From Fibrobacter sp. (GTDB lineage Bacteria > Fibrobacterota > Fibrobacteria > Fibrobacterales > Fibrobacteraceae): a stretch of 64,000 nt of DNA. Made by a program: the position numbers and the translations under genes. This document shows, piece by piece, positions 26,134 through 35,550 of this stretch; the stretch's first letter is position 1, and the number at the start of each line of letters is the position of its first letter. Location: NCBI GenBank assembly GCA_016285835.1, contig JAEERM010000004.1, positions 1 through 64,000 of the forward strand. The letters are read 5' to 3'. The notes under the pieces are model-generated. The model was not told the DNA's origin. It searched no databases and worked only from the letters and a program-made list of their open reading frames with translations.

Positions 26134-27015
26134 ATGAGTATGATAGACGTACTGGATTACCTAGAATATCGCGAGTACTTGAAGGACTGGTTTGTCGAAA
26201 GCAAAAAAGACAATCCATTCACTTCGTATCGCTATTTGGGCCAGAAAACCGGAGTTGACCCGGCCTGGCTTGTTCGCGTATTCCAAAAAGAGGGGCACCT
26301 GAACGAAAGCACCCTCCCCGTATTCATACGTCTCTGCGGCATGGACGACCGCCGCGCCGAATATTTCAAGACCCTTTACCGTTTTAACAAGACAAAAGCC
26401 AAGCAGACTCTCTCGGAGCTGTATTACAAGCTCATGGAGTTGCGCTCCCTGGAAACAAGGGTCCTTTCGCAGCCCGAATTGGCCTATTTTGGCAGCTGGG
26501 CCTGTGCCGCGCTCCGCGCCCTTATCGGAATTTCTAAAGACACGAGCAACCTGGACAAGCTCGCCAAGCAACTGAGCCCGACCATCAGCCAGGACGAGGC
26601 CCGCAATGCGCTGGGCATCCTCAAACAGCTGGGTTTGGTCGTCCCGGACGACAACAACGGCTGGAACATCACCGACCAGATTTTGAGCACCGGGGGCGAA
26701 GTCAAAAGCCAGGCCGTCAGAAGTTTCCACAGGCGTACAATCGAACTCGCACAAGAATCGCTGGACCGCCACAAACCGGAGGAACGAGACATTTCTTCGA
26801 CGGTGTTCACTGCCGAAGAGGCCGACCTGCCCGAAATCCGGCACCGCATAGAGGAATTCCGCAGGGCGCTCATGAAATTTGCCTGCCGCAGCGAACGGGC
26901 GGATCGCGTTTATGCGCTCAATGTTGCGCTGTTCCCCCTGTCCGAAAAGGTGGACGACCCATTTGTATGCCCTAGCAAAATACAAAACGGCGAAAACAAG
27001 GGAGGTAACCCATGA
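26134..27015 (+). CDS. TIGR02147/DUF4423-family regulator
   Basis: 293 aa from ATG 26134; an ATG at 26140 with GATGAG before it is also possible. Begins MIDVLDYLEYREYLKDWFVESKKDNPFTSYRYLGQKTGVDPAWLVRVFQKEGHL, a winged-helix or HTH-like start typical of TIGR02147, then DUF4423 with LxxLGLV and a central KSQAVRSFHRRTIELAQESLD segment. The family is expanded in Fibrobacter and usually sits beside a lipoprotein gene, as here (ATGA overlap). It probably regulates that lipoprotein; this is inferred from context. Confidence 0.88.
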   Translation: MSMIDVLDYLEYREYLKDWFVESKKDNPFTSYRYLGQKTGVDPAWLVRVFQKEGHLNESTLPVFIRLCGMDDRRAEYFKTLYRFNKTKAKQTLSELYYKLMELRSLETRVLSQPELAYFGSWACAALRALIGISKDTSNLDKLAKQLSPTISQDEARNALGILKQLGLVVPDDNNGWNITDQILSTGGEVKSQAVRSFHRRTIELAQESLDRHKPEERDISSTVFTAEEADLPEIRHRIEEFRRALMKFACRSERADRVYALNVALFPLSEKVDDPFVCPSKIQNGENKGGNP

Positions 27016-28469
27016 GACTCTCCCGGAAAATAATGTATCTTGAAACTATGCAGCAAAATTCCTCGGGCTTGAGGGGAATCGCCCTGAAATCGTTGACCGG
27101 ACTCGCACTGGGTCTTGGTCTTTGGGCGTGTTCTTCGACCGACATGGCCGGAGGCGGCCCCAGCGGGACGGAAGCCGGAAATGCCATCATGGCGAAACTC
27201 TATAACGAGGACGGCTCCAAGGCAACGTATGCCACGGTAACTCTCATCAAGAAGACCAGCCTCAGCGGAGAGGCGAACGCGTACACAGTCCAAGCTGATT
27301 CCAACGGTCTCGTTGTCATCGACAGCGTAGACGTGGGTGACTATATCATGGAAGGCTCCCTGGAAGGAAACAACGTTCAGATCGACGTTACTGTAGCCAA
27401 CGACAAGGACAGCATTCAGCTCGGCGAACACAAGCTCCAGAAGCCCGTGTACATCAGCGGCTCGCTCGTGGAATATGGTTGCAAGGACTGCGACAGCGCT
27501 TTCGGCACGCTCAAGTTCTTCGGCCTCAACCATTCTACAATCGTGACCAACGGTATGTTCTCCATCGGAGGGCTCCCCGCCGGTAACCTGAACTTTGCGT
27601 TCATCCCGAACATGGGAGCAAAGCTCGACACCATCGTTCTGCCCACAATCAAGGCGAAAGCTGGCGATTCCATTGTCGTGGAACACGTGGCCCCTCCGCC
27701 GCCGGAACCCGAAGACACAACGAAAAAAGATACCGTCCCTAAGCCCGAACGCAAGCTCGAAACGCTTTTGTTAGAAAACTTCACCGATGGTGATGAATTC
27801 CACAACATGGGAGCCCCCTATACAAGGGAGAGGGGTACGGCAATCGGCACCTGGATGCTCATCGTTGGTGATTACGGTGCTATCTCAATAGAACCCAAAG
27901 CCAGCAACAGCGGCTACCCATTCATAGACGTCATCGAAACTGATGACGACGAGAACAAGCTGGTGCATTTCAAGGTGACATTCCCGGACTCGGATTACCA
28001 GGCTTACCCACCACCGTTTTACAATGAGACAGTCTTGCAAACAACAATGGACTCGCTTACCCGGGCCAAAGATTCAATCAACTGGGTCTCGAAATGGTGG
28101 ACGACATGCACCATGCAAATCGGCAAGAGCGGTTTAGGCTACAATTTCTCCTTGGTAGATTCCATTGCATTCGAAGCTTGGGGAACGGGTTCGTTCACGT
28201 TTGAATTCCTGAGTGGGAGTTCAAACATGGCCCCAATGTATTTATACATGTACACCGACCCACGTAATTCCATTATCGCAGCAAAGGATTTTGACCTGTC
28301 CCAAAAGAAGAACCGAATTGCCGTAGCAGTCGCCGATCTCATTCCAGACGAGGAACAGCGGAAGAACATCAGCATGATTGCGTGGACATTCCATGACAAT
28401 GCGGAATTCTCCCTAGACAACGTGGAACTTATCGGGCACGACCTGGAAAGCATCTGGACAAAGGAATGA
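27012..28469 (+). CDS. Lipoprotein with CnaB-like and jelly-roll-like domains
   Basis: 485 aa. The ATG at 27012 overlaps the regulator stop (ATGA) with GGAGG 7 nt before. Signal peptide ends LGLWAC. Residues about 50-120 look like a CnaB/carboxypeptidase-regulatory-like fold (GTEAGNAIMAKLYNEDGSKATYATVTL...VDVGDYIMEG). A Pro/Glu/Lys linker at about 225-245 precedes a C-terminal domain (about 250-480) starting LLLENFTDGDEFHNMG that resembles the CBM11-type sandwich of the GH5 gene, ending FSLDNVELIG. Probably a surface lipoprotein that binds polysaccharide. Confidence 0.78.
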   Translation: MRLSRKIMYLETMQQNSSGLRGIALKSLTGLALGLGLWACSSTDMAGGGPSGTEAGNAIMAKLYNEDGSKATYATVTLIKKTSLSGEANAYTVQADSNGLVVIDSVDVGDYIMEGSLEGNNVQIDVTVANDKDSIQLGEHKLQKPVYISGSLVEYGCKDCDSAFGTLKFFGLNHSTIVTNGMFSIGGLPAGNLNFAFIPNMGAKLDTIVLPTIKAKAGDSIVVEHVAPPPPEPEDTTKKDTVPKPERKLETLLLENFTDGDEFHNMGAPYTRERGTAIGTWMLIVGDYGAISIEPKASNSGYPFIDVIETDDDENKLVHFKVTFPDSDYQAYPPPFYNETVLQTTMDSLTRAKDSINWVSKWWTTCTMQIGKSGLGYNFSLVDSIAFEAWGTGSFTFEFLSGSSNMAPMYLYMYTDPRNSIIAAKDFDLSQKKNRIAVAVADLIPDEEQRKNISMIAWTFHDNAEFSLDNVELIGHDLESIWTKE

Positions 28470-29197
28470 GCGGAGCCCGGTCCGTAACATCGAACCAGGA
28501 ATCCGTCCACAAGGACCTCGCAAAAATTGTATGCAAATACGCAAGGACGCAGTACATGCGTCCTATTGCTTTACATACACAGGAAGCGTTTGAGGAAGCC
28601 AGCAAAAAGATCTGTACCTGGGCAGGGCGAACCGACATCGCCTCCATCCCTGTCGTACTGGATTCCGGCTGCGGTACTGGCGAAAGCACAATACACCTCG
28701 CACGGAGATTCCCAGACTGCGCAGTTATCGGAATCGACAAATCCGAAGCGCGTATTGGCAAAGGTTCTGGGGCGCGGGACGCCGAGGCCGAAGGAATTCC
28801 TCACAATGCCTTCTGGATACGCGCCGAGCTCCTGGACTTCTGGAGGCTAGTTCTCGACAACCACTGGGACATCCGCTACCACGCGGTATTCTACCCGAAC
28901 CCGTGGCCCAAGCAGGCCGAATGTACGCGCCGGTTCCACATGCACCCGATATTCCCGACCATGATGCAACTTGCCCCTGTCACGGAGCTGCGGACGAACT
29001 GGGAAATCTATGCGCAGGAATTCCGCGACGCGGTAGGCATCCTTAGCGAAGAAAGCGAAAACATTCCCGAGCTCGCCAGCTTACGTGGCATCCGGGCAGA
29101 ACTTACGTCCCTCTCGCCGGATAATCCTGAAACCGCATTTGAAAGAAAATACGCCGCAGCGGGACAACCGCTGTGGCGAGTCATTGCAAGCCGATAG
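28466..29197 (+). CDS. TrmB-like SAM-dependent methyltransferase
   Basis: 243 aa, ATGA overlap with the lipoprotein. Motif I VLDSGCGTGEST, motif II VIGIDKSEARI and FYPNPWPKQ, the counterpart of TrmB FPDPWPKKRH, point to tRNA (guanine-46-N7)-methyltransferase or a close relative. It lacks the usual KRHxKRR run after the Pro-Trp-Pro motif. The coupling with an envelope lipoprotein is unusual. Confidence 0.8.
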   Translation: MSGARSVTSNQESVHKDLAKIVCKYARTQYMRPIALHTQEAFEEASKKICTWAGRTDIASIPVVLDSGCGTGESTIHLARRFPDCAVIGIDKSEARIGKGSGARDAEAEGIPHNAFWIRAELLDFWRLVLDNHWDIRYHAVFYPNPWPKQAECTRRFHMHPIFPTMMQLAPVTELRTNWEIYAQEFRDAVGILSEESENIPELASLRGIRAELTSLSPDNPETAFERKYAAAGQPLWRVIASR

Positions 29198-29203
29198 GCC
29201 GAA

Positions 29204-30493
29204 TTACATTTCGGAATTCAGCCAGTTCAAGAAGGCCTTGGTCTGCTTCGTGAAGTTCACGAGCACCTGGGCATCGCGGACAACGATGAATTCGGAGAGG
29301 CCGTAGGTGGGCACACTCTGGGACCAGTCGTAAGTGTAGCCCAGACGAGTCCAGAGGCGCTTGGAAGACTTCTTCTCGTACTTCGCGGCAGTCTCGTCGA
29401 ACCAGTTCTGATACCATATCATGAAGGCTTCGTCCTTCTTGCCGAACGGAGATTCCGCAGCTGGTTCGGTGGATTCGGTCGACGGCATATCGTCGCCTAT
29501 CATAGCCGGTTCTGAGGGCGGAGTATCATCGATAAAGCTGGCGCGCATGGTGTTACCCGTCGGGTCGATCTCAAAAGCCGGACGGACGACATCCTTCGGG
29601 TCCACCCATATTGTACTGAAGTAGTTAAGAGTTGTATCGAGCGAGTAGCCCATCAACTGGTGCAGGCGACGAGTCCAGTTGCGCACGGAGTTCTTGTTCT
29701 GGTTGAACCACTTGCGGAATTCCTTGTCGGCCACGGTCCACAGGACCTCGTCCCCGAGCTTGATAGTACGCCCCTCTTCGAAACGTTCGGGATCGTTATG
29801 CCATACAACAAGGAGAATTTTATTGCGGTCGCCGTTCCAAGTAACCATGTCGGAAAGCGTGTCCAGCGAGATGAGCGGCTGGATTTGATCGCTACCTGCA
29901 GTGGCGGCCTGCTGGATTGCGGACTTGTACGTCTCGGCAAGGAGCGAATCCTTGTTGGCGAACGAAACCTCGCCACCTTTGCTATCGACAATATTGCAAT
30001 ACGGAATCGAGGCGGCGGGGACTGCGACATTCCACCTGTCGAAAACTTCCTCGATCAGGAGGTCGTTATGCGTGAAGAGCTTTTCCCCTTCCACAAAAGA
30101 AATCACAATCTTGCAGAAACCCGTATCCGGAATGACCACGGTCGTAGGAACGGCACCTGTCGAAGGATCGCTCTGGTCCAGCTTCAAATTGAATTCATCC
30201 TTCCAGCACTGGTAGTGGTAAGAATACAGCGTGGCGGGCCCCGGTTTCATCGGGCTGAAGAAAATGTTGTCCTGGTCGTTACTCCAAGTGGGCTTGACCA
30301 AAATCGTGGAATCGCCCAGTTGCATTGTCTGCGGGAGCCCCTCGCTACAGAACGTGGCCGCCTGGCGGAACACACCGATGACACCCGTCTTTGTACGGAA
30401 AGTTTCAGGATTGTTGACCCTAGGCCCCTGAGTACAAGATACCAGGGAAAGAATAGAAACACCGAGAATGGCAAGGGGGAAAATCTTTTTCAT
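29204..30493 (-). CDS. Lipoprotein of unknown function
   Basis: 429 aa with signal peptide MKKIFPLAILGVSILSLVSC. The mature part has a beta-rich first half (CWKDEFNLKLDQS, VVIPDTGFCKIVISF), a repeated motif FRKWFNQNKNSVRNWTRRLHQLMGYSLD and later FMIWYQNWFDETAAKYEKKSSKRLWTRLGYTYDW, which look like an internal duplication of a helical domain. No family recognised. The TATATTTA box lies 5 nt before the ATG, suggesting a leaderless mRNA. Confidence 0.72.
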   Translation of the reverse strand: MKKIFPLAILGVSILSLVSCTQGPRVNNPETFRTKTGVIGVFRQAATFCSEGLPQTMQLGDSTILVKPTWSNDQDNIFFSPMKPGPATLYSYHYQCWKDEFNLKLDQSDPSTGAVPTTVVIPDTGFCKIVISFVEGEKLFTHNDLLIEEVFDRWNVAVPAASIPYCNIVDSKGGEVSFANKDSLLAETYKSAIQQAATAGSDQIQPLISLDTLSDMVTWNGDRNKILLVVWHNDPERFEEGRTIKLGDEVLWTVADKEFRKWFNQNKNSVRNWTRRLHQLMGYSLDTTLNYFSTIWVDPKDVVRPAFEIDPTGNTMRASFIDDTPPSEPAMIGDDMPSTESTEPAAESPFGKKDEAFMIWYQNWFDETAAKYEKKSSKRLWTRLGYTYDWSQSVPTYGLSEFIVVRDAQVLVNFTKQTKAFLNWLNSEM

Positions 30494-30497
30494 GCCC

Positions 30498-30528
30498 TAA
30501 ATATATGTTTTTGATTTTTTTAAAGCAA
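30498..30528 (-). promoter_or_regulatory. Promoter of the 429-aa lipoprotein, possibly leaderless
   Basis: TTG (30528-30526), exactly 20 bases, TATATTTA (30505-30498), then GGGC and ATG. Transcription from such a box would begin at or near the start codon. Confidence 0.55.
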
Positions 30529-30534
30529 CATTTT

Positions 30535-30559
30535 TTTATGCAGGGAGCACCTGCATAAA
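30535..30559. other. Strong hairpin between the M6 protease and lipoprotein genes
   Basis: TTTATGCAGG (30535-30544) and CCTGCATAAA (30550-30559) form a perfect 10-bp stem with a 5-nt loop. On the minus strand it is followed by A, not T, so it is not a standard terminator; it may protect the 3' end of the protease mRNA. Confidence 0.5.
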
Positions 30560-30579
30560 GATATTCTAACCAAACGAAC

Positions 30580-32385
30580 CTATCGGGGCAAGACTAGCCT
30601 GCTCGAAATCAGCTTTCCACCGGCCTCGATCTGGACCAGGACAGGACCTTTCGCCCACGAGGACACATCCACCTGGGTAGACTCCCCGTCAAAACGGGAT
30701 TCCAGAGCACATACACCCAGTGCATCGAAAAGTTTCAGGCGTTTGGAGCCCCGCACGGACGTATGCACAGTCAACATTCCTTCACGGATTTGCATTTGCG
30801 CGAGCCCTTGTTGGCGAGCCGGGATGGAGGTCGATTTCGGTTTTGGGCACGATTTTACGCCCTTCTCTTCGCTCAGCACAAAGCACGCCAATGTATCCCC
30901 GTAGACCTTCAAGTCGAAAATGCCGGGAATTTTGGTTTTGCCCTTGTCCCTTTTGAACTTAAAGTCCGCATAGTAATTCTGCTTGCCACCAAGCACCTCC
31001 TTTACTTCTATATGGAGGTGATCGGGGTCCGGGTTCGGATTATTGCTATAAAATGCGGTCTCGTCGAAATCGACATACCATACAAAGACGCCGTTTTCCC
31101 CCTGGACTCCACTGTATTCGGATTCCGAAATTTTCGAATCGAAACCGACTGCCGGGCGATATTCAATGATGTAGTATTCGTCCTCGTCCTTCGGATTCGT
31201 GACAGAATAAGCATGCATCTCGGATAGGGGTTCCAGCATGTGGGGCCTCAGTAAGCTGTCGGTGGACAACTCGTCCAGTTCCATCCATCCCATAGATTCA
31301 CGTTCAAACGCGGAGAACGTCGGAGGAAAACGACCACCACCATTGCGCGTTCCGAGCGCCATCAAATCGAAGGGGAGCGGGCCAATCGTAGCATAACCAT
31401 CCGCATCAACTCCGTACAGGTCGTAAAGTCCCAGCACGTGGCTGAATTCGTGGGCGATGGTCGCCAAGCGATTGAGCTTGCCAGTATCTTCGTCCTTTTG
31501 AGACACGAACGCATAGCTATCAAAAGAATAGCCATCTATCGAATACACCCTCTTCATGAGATATCTCATGGAATACTGGTGAGAAAAATAATTGACATTG
31601 TAGGTCGCCGCTTCTTCGTTTGTAAGCGGATGCATCAGGATAAACGGGATTACCGCCTCGTACTTGTCGGCTCGTTTCTTGAAATCCTCACGTTCCACCA
31701 GTGCATTTATGGCCGAAGTGAGGAACTTGGCTTCGTTATTGTAGTCACCGAAATACTCCGGGAGATCGATCGGATAGACGTCAAACGTCGGCTTGAATTT
31801 TCCACCTGAACATTCGATAAAGTAATCGCGCAGGCTGCCGATATGGCCGTCTTCGCTGTACCCTTTCTTGTTGAGTTTTTTGTAAACCTTCGCCGAGTCA
31901 AAGGATTCATTTTCTATCGTACTCACAAGCAACACCGGGAAATAGCGATTGCCCGTCACGAACGAATTCACGCGACTGCTGGCGCGCAACAACGCTCGGG
32001 GCTTGATTACTGATGGGGCAAGGGTCTCTGGAAATCGCTGTCCATTCAAAGCCCTGTGCTTCGAATGGACCTCGCTTTGATTCAACGTTTTTAGGAAATT
32101 CAATTCGTCGGGAGACCTATCTGCTGCATCCCTGGCAATAAAGCTGGAGGGTTTGCCTTCGGCATCGGCATACACGTAACTGCCCTTTCCGTCGCCCACA
32201 ATAAGAATGCCGTCCATTGTCTTGGTAAAATGGTAGTGTTCATCGCCAAAGTGGCGAATCGTCACAGTAGAGCCGTCCTTCTGCGTATAGACGACAGGTT
32301 CGGGGTTAGCCGGAGCCGCCCACGACAACGCAGGAACAAGACAAACAAACATGCACAATATCAAAAAGAATCTATTAACGTTCAT
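30580..32385 (-). CDS. Secreted M6-family metalloprotease with sorting tail
   Basis: 601 aa with signal peptide MNVNRFFLILCMFVCLVPALSWA. The zinc motif ATIAHEFSHVLGLYDLYG (HEFSH 312-316, extended by G..D) defines an M6/immune-inhibitor-A-like peptidase, with an upstream PVLLVSTIENESFD strand. The last 75 aa (LKLFDALGVCALESRF...GPVLVQIEAGGKLISSRLVLP) resemble the type IX-like tail of the GH5 gene. It should be exported and may be surface-held. The single gene has weak GAGG before the ATG. Confidence 0.9.
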   Translation of the reverse strand: MNVNRFFLILCMFVCLVPALSWAAPANPEPVVYTQKDGSTVTIRHFGDEHYHFTKTMDGILIVGDGKGSYVYADAEGKPSSFIARDAADRSPDELNFLKTLNQSEVHSKHRALNGQRFPETLAPSVIKPRALLRASSRVNSFVTGNRYFPVLLVSTIENESFDSAKVYKKLNKKGYSEDGHIGSLRDYFIECSGGKFKPTFDVYPIDLPEYFGDYNNEAKFLTSAINALVEREDFKKRADKYEAVIPFILMHPLTNEEAATYNVNYFSHQYSMRYLMKRVYSIDGYSFDSYAFVSQKDEDTGKLNRLATIAHEFSHVLGLYDLYGVDADGYATIGPLPFDLMALGTRNGGGRFPPTFSAFERESMGWMELDELSTDSLLRPHMLEPLSEMHAYSVTNPKDEDEYYIIEYRPAVGFDSKISESEYSGVQGENGVFVWYVDFDETAFYSNNPNPDPDHLHIEVKEVLGGKQNYYADFKFKRDKGKTKIPGIFDLKVYGDTLACFVLSEEKGVKSCPKPKSTSIPARQQGLAQMQIREGMLTVHTSVRGSKRLKLFDALGVCALESRFDGESTQVDVSSWAKGPVLVQIEAGGKLISSRLVLPR

Positions 32386-32490
32386 TATAAAGCCTCGCGC
32401 GCTGAAAAATACATACTTATTGGCGACAAGAGGCTAACAGCTCTCACTATTTTCTACATTTTGCGCTGTAAAACAAAAAAGAGGTCAATC

Positions 32491-32751
32491 ATGACGTTTG
32501 AAGAAATGTACGCCCTGGCTTGCCAACGCAAGAAAGAAATGCCCGAAGGCAAGGGAACCACTGAACTGTTCAAGAAAGGCCCGCACGCCATTGGCAAGAA
32601 ACTTGTTGAAGAAGCTGCCGAAAGCTGGCAGGCTGCACGCTTCGAAAGCCGCGACGCCCAGTGCCTCGAACTTTCGCAGGTGCTCTACTACGTGGCCGTG
32701 ATGATGGCCGAAAAAGGTCTCACTCTCGAAGAGGTGTACGCAAAACTATGA
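32491..32751 (+). CDS. hisE: Phosphoribosyl-ATP pyrophosphatase
   Basis: 86 aa from the ATG at 32491 (GAGGT 6 nt upstream); the track ORF is extended upstream by 87 codons of leader. The MazG-like all-alpha fold shows KKLVEEAAESWQAA, the metal-binding EE..E motif. It hydrolyses PR-ATP to PR-AMP, the second step of histidine synthesis. It overlaps hisG as ATGA. No hisI is fused, so the cyclohydrolase must be elsewhere. Confidence 0.92.
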   Translation: MTFEEMYALACQRKKEMPEGKGTTELFKKGPHAIGKKLVEEAAESWQAARFESRDAQCLELSQVLYYVAVMMAEKGLTLEEVYAKL

Positions 32752-33587
32752 TCAAGGTAGCTCTCCCGAACAAGGGCATGCTTTTCGAGCCCACGCAGGA
32801 ACTCCTGAAGGCCTGCGGTTACAAGGCTTCCAAGCCTTACAAGACTTTGACCCAGCTCGACACGAAGAACGGAATCGAATTTTTCTTCCTTCGCCCGAGC
32901 GACATTCCCATGTATGTGGGCCGCGGCATCATTGACGCAGGCATCACCGGCATTGACTTCAACGCCGAGGCGAAGAGCCCCGCGGTGAAGGTGCTGGACC
33001 TCCCCTTTGGCGCTTCCAAGATGTGCGCCGCTGTCCCGAACGACAGCCCGGTGCAGTCGCTCGACGAACTGAAGGACAAGACAATTGCCACGAGTTTCCC
33101 GCACATCGTGGAAGGTTTCTACAAGAAGTCGATGGACTTCGTTGTGCTCGAAGGCGCCGTTGAAATTTCCGTGAGCCTCGGCGTGGCCGACGCCATCGTG
33201 GATGTGGTAGAAACCGGCACGACGCTCAAGCAGGCCGGGCTCCGCATTGTGGGCGACCCGCTGTTCAGGAGCAACGCCGCGCTGTTCTGCAACCCGCAGA
33301 AGACCGAACTCGAAGAAGTCAATACGCTCATCCGCCGCATCCAGGGCAAGCTGGTCGCGCAGTCCTACATGATGATCGAGTACGACTGCCCCGCCGAACT
33401 GTTGCAGAAGGCATGCGAAATGACTCCGGGCCTCGATGCCCCGACGGTCACCAAGCTGCACGGCCGCGAATGGTACTCCGTGAAGGCCATGGTCCCGCAA
33501 GAAGAAGCGAACGCCATCATGGACCGCCTCTGGGACGTGGGAGCAAGGAGCATCCTGCTGTTCGGAATCAAGAGCGCCCGTATTTAG
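32748..33587 (+). CDS. hisG: ATP phosphoribosyltransferase (long form)
   Basis: 279 aa from the ATG at 32748; the track start lies inside hisE. It has the PRPP signature ADAIVDVVETGTTLKQAGL and a C-terminal ACT-like regulatory domain (about 205-279, SVKAMVPQEEANAIMDRLWDVGARSILLFGI), which marks the long, histidine-inhibited form that needs no HisZ. It catalyses the first committed step of histidine synthesis. Only hisE and hisG are clustered. Confidence 0.95.
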   Translation: MIKVALPNKGMLFEPTQELLKACGYKASKPYKTLTQLDTKNGIEFFFLRPSDIPMYVGRGIIDAGITGIDFNAEAKSPAVKVLDLPFGASKMCAAVPNDSPVQSLDELKDKTIATSFPHIVEGFYKKSMDFVVLEGAVEISVSLGVADAIVDVVETGTTLKQAGLRIVGDPLFRSNAALFCNPQKTELEEVNTLIRRIQGKLVAQSYMMIEYDCPAELLQKACEMTPGLDAPTVTKLHGREWYSVKAMVPQEEANAIMDRLWDVGARSILLFGIKSARI

Positions 33588-33728
33588 ACGAGAGAACGGC
33601 CCTATGGGCCTACAGACGAGAGACGAGAGGTTTACCACCCTCCGTCTTTCGAAACTCGCCTAACCACTTTCGCAAACAATATCAATTGACAATCTCTCGT
33701 CTCTAGTCTCTCGTCTTTCGTCTAAGCC
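33587..33728. repeat. Inverted heptamer arrays between hisG and the EAL-HDOD gene
   Basis: gacgaga units at 33587-33593 and 33615-33628 face ctctcgt, ctctagt, ctctcgt, ctttcgt at 33694-33721 in opposite orientation. The palindrome ggccctatgggcc lies between the first two units. The arms could pair in RNA and act as a weak terminator for hisEG. Confidence 0.75.
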
Positions 33729-34964
33729 ATGCATTCTCTCGCTTATTTAGCACGCCAGCCTATCCTTGACCGCGAAGGCAAGATTTACGCCTACGAGCTC
33801 CTGTTCCGCGATTCGCCCGAAAGCGATACCGCGATTATCGCAAGCGATGTCTTGGCCACGGCCCAAGTTCTCGAAAACGTACTGAACAACATCGGGCTCC
33901 CCAAGCTTATCGGCGACCACAAGGCGTTCATCAACTGCAGCCGCGACATGTTGCTGGATAACGTTTTCGGCCTGCTCAATCCGCGTTGCTTTGTCCTCGA
34001 AGTCCTGGAAGACGTCGAAGTCGACGACTCGCTGGTGAAGGCCGTGATGCGTTACAAGGGCCGCGGGTTCGAAATTGCGCTCGACGACTTCATCTACAAC
34101 GACGATTTCATCAAGCGCTGCGAGCCGCTGTTCCCGTACGTGAGCTACGTGAAGATGGACATCGTCGACAACACCGAAGAGGATCTCGCCGAAGCGGCAA
34201 AGTTCTTCAAGGACCGCGACATCAAGATTCTCGCCGAAAAGGTCGAGACGAAAGAATGCTTCAAGAAGTGCCTCGCCGCAGGATACGACTATTTCCAGGG
34301 GTTCTTCTTTGCGAAACCGGAACTCGTGACCGGCAAAAAAATTGACGCCACCTCGGCGGCCATCCTCCGCATATTGCTGCTGCTCCGCACGCACCCGAGC
34401 CTCGACGAGCTGTGCGACTGCTTCTCGGAATACCCGGAAGTGGCGCAGAACCTGCTGCGCTTTGTCAACTCCGACGCGCAGTACCGCAGCCAGAAGATTC
34501 TGAACGTGCGCGATGCCATTGTATGGATTGGCATGAGGAACATTCAGGAATGGCTCATGCTGATGCTCTACGCCCGCCCCGAGATGGGCATGACGCCGCA
34601 GAGCTCGCCGCTGTTCCAGAACGCAAGCCACCGCGCCAAGTTCCTGGAGCTCATCGCCCGCGTGGTACGCGGTACCGACGACGACCTCCCGGCAAAGGCA
34701 TTCATGGTCGGACTCATCAGCCGCATGGACGCACTCGTAGGCGCCCCGCTCGAAGCCATCCTTACCGACTCGCCCGCCGACGAAGAGATGAAGCTCGCGC
34801 TGCTCCAGCGTTCCGGACGCCTTGGCGACCTGCTTCGCCTAGCCGATGCGGTGGAACAGGACGACCAGTCGACGATTCTCTCGATCCTCAAAGAACTGAA
34901 CATGTCTTCCTCCCTGTTGAACCGTTGCGTCAACGACGCTTACACGTGGGCCCATGAGCGTTGA
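33729..34964 (+). CDS. EAL-HDOD (YuxH-type) signalling protein
   Basis: 411 aa. Residues 1-200 form an EAL-like domain that begins LARQPILDREGKIYAYELLFR, where the E-A-L catalytic motif is ELL, and has KILAEKVET; the metal ligands are incomplete, so phosphodiesterase activity is unlikely. Residues about 205-400 are an HDOD domain (LLRFVNSDAQYRSQKILNVRDAIVWIGMRNIQEWL). Such proteins act as c-di-GMP-independent adaptors in motility and stress. It overlaps recR by 11 bp. Confidence 0.9.
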   Translation: MHSLAYLARQPILDREGKIYAYELLFRDSPESDTAIIASDVLATAQVLENVLNNIGLPKLIGDHKAFINCSRDMLLDNVFGLLNPRCFVLEVLEDVEVDDSLVKAVMRYKGRGFEIALDDFIYNDDFIKRCEPLFPYVSYVKMDIVDNTEEDLAEAAKFFKDRDIKILAEKVETKECFKKCLAAGYDYFQGFFFAKPELVTGKKIDATSAAILRILLLLRTHPSLDELCDCFSEYPEVAQNLLRFVNSDAQYRSQKILNVRDAIVWIGMRNIQEWLMLMLYARPEMGMTPQSSPLFQNASHRAKFLELIARVVRGTDDDLPAKAFMVGLISRMDALVGAPLEAILTDSPADEEMKLALLQRSGRLGDLLRLADAVEQDDQSTILSILKELNMSSSLLNRCVNDAYTWAHER

Positions 34965-35550
34965 ACCGGAAAGTCTCGAGGCGCTGATTGCCGAATTTGC
35001 AGGCCTTCCCGGGATTGGCCAGAAGACGGCACGCCGTCTGGCCTACCACGTGCTGACTCGCCCCAAGAGCGATGTCGAGCGGTTCGCAGGCAACCTGACG
35101 AACGCCATCGAGAAGGTTCATCCGTGCCCGCAGTGCCATGCGTTCACCGACCAGGACATCTGCCCGACATGCACGGAACGCGCCGGCGCAAAAGCGCTGT
35201 GCGTCGTCGAGAAATCTTCCGACATCATCCCGTTCGAACGTTCGGGAATTTTCAAGGGGCTTTACTTTGTTCTGGGCGGAGTCCTGTCACCCCTTGACGG
35301 CATTGGCCCCGAGCACCTGCACCTGCCGCAGCTCGCCGCTCGCGTCAAGGACGAAGGCATCGAGGAGCTCGTACTCGCCCTAGGTTCAAGCCCCGAGGCC
35401 GACAGCACAGCGCTCATGATAGACCGCATGCTGGCCGGGGTGAACGTGAAGCGTACGCGCCTTGCCCGAGGCATCCCCATGGGCAGCGACCTGGAATTCA
35501 TTGACGAAGTCACCATGCTCCGCGCATTCGAAGGGAGGGTCAGTCTATGA
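34954..35550 (+). CDS. recR: Recombination protein RecR
   Basis: 198 aa with N-terminal helix-hairpin-helix LPGIGQKTARRLAYH, the four-Cys zinc finger HPCPQCHAFTDQDICPTC, and a Toprim domain with CVVEKSSDI and GIGPEHLHLP. RecR works with RecO and RecF to load RecA at gaps. It overlaps the EAL-HDOD gene by 11 bp and engB by ATGA. Confidence 0.96.
   Translation: MSVEPESLEALIAEFAGLPGIGQKTARRLAYHVLTRPKSDVERFAGNLTNAIEKVHPCPQCHAFTDQDICPTCTERAGAKALCVVEKSSDIIPFERSGIFKGLYFVLGGVLSPLDGIGPEHLHLPQLAARVKDEGIEELVLALGSSPEADSTALMIDRMLAGVNVKRTRLARGIPMGSDLEFIDEVTMLRAFEGRVSL

Noticed and set aside
30535-30559. Rho-independent terminator for the M6 protease gene
   Set aside because: The stem is strong, but on the coding strand it is followed by A rather than T.
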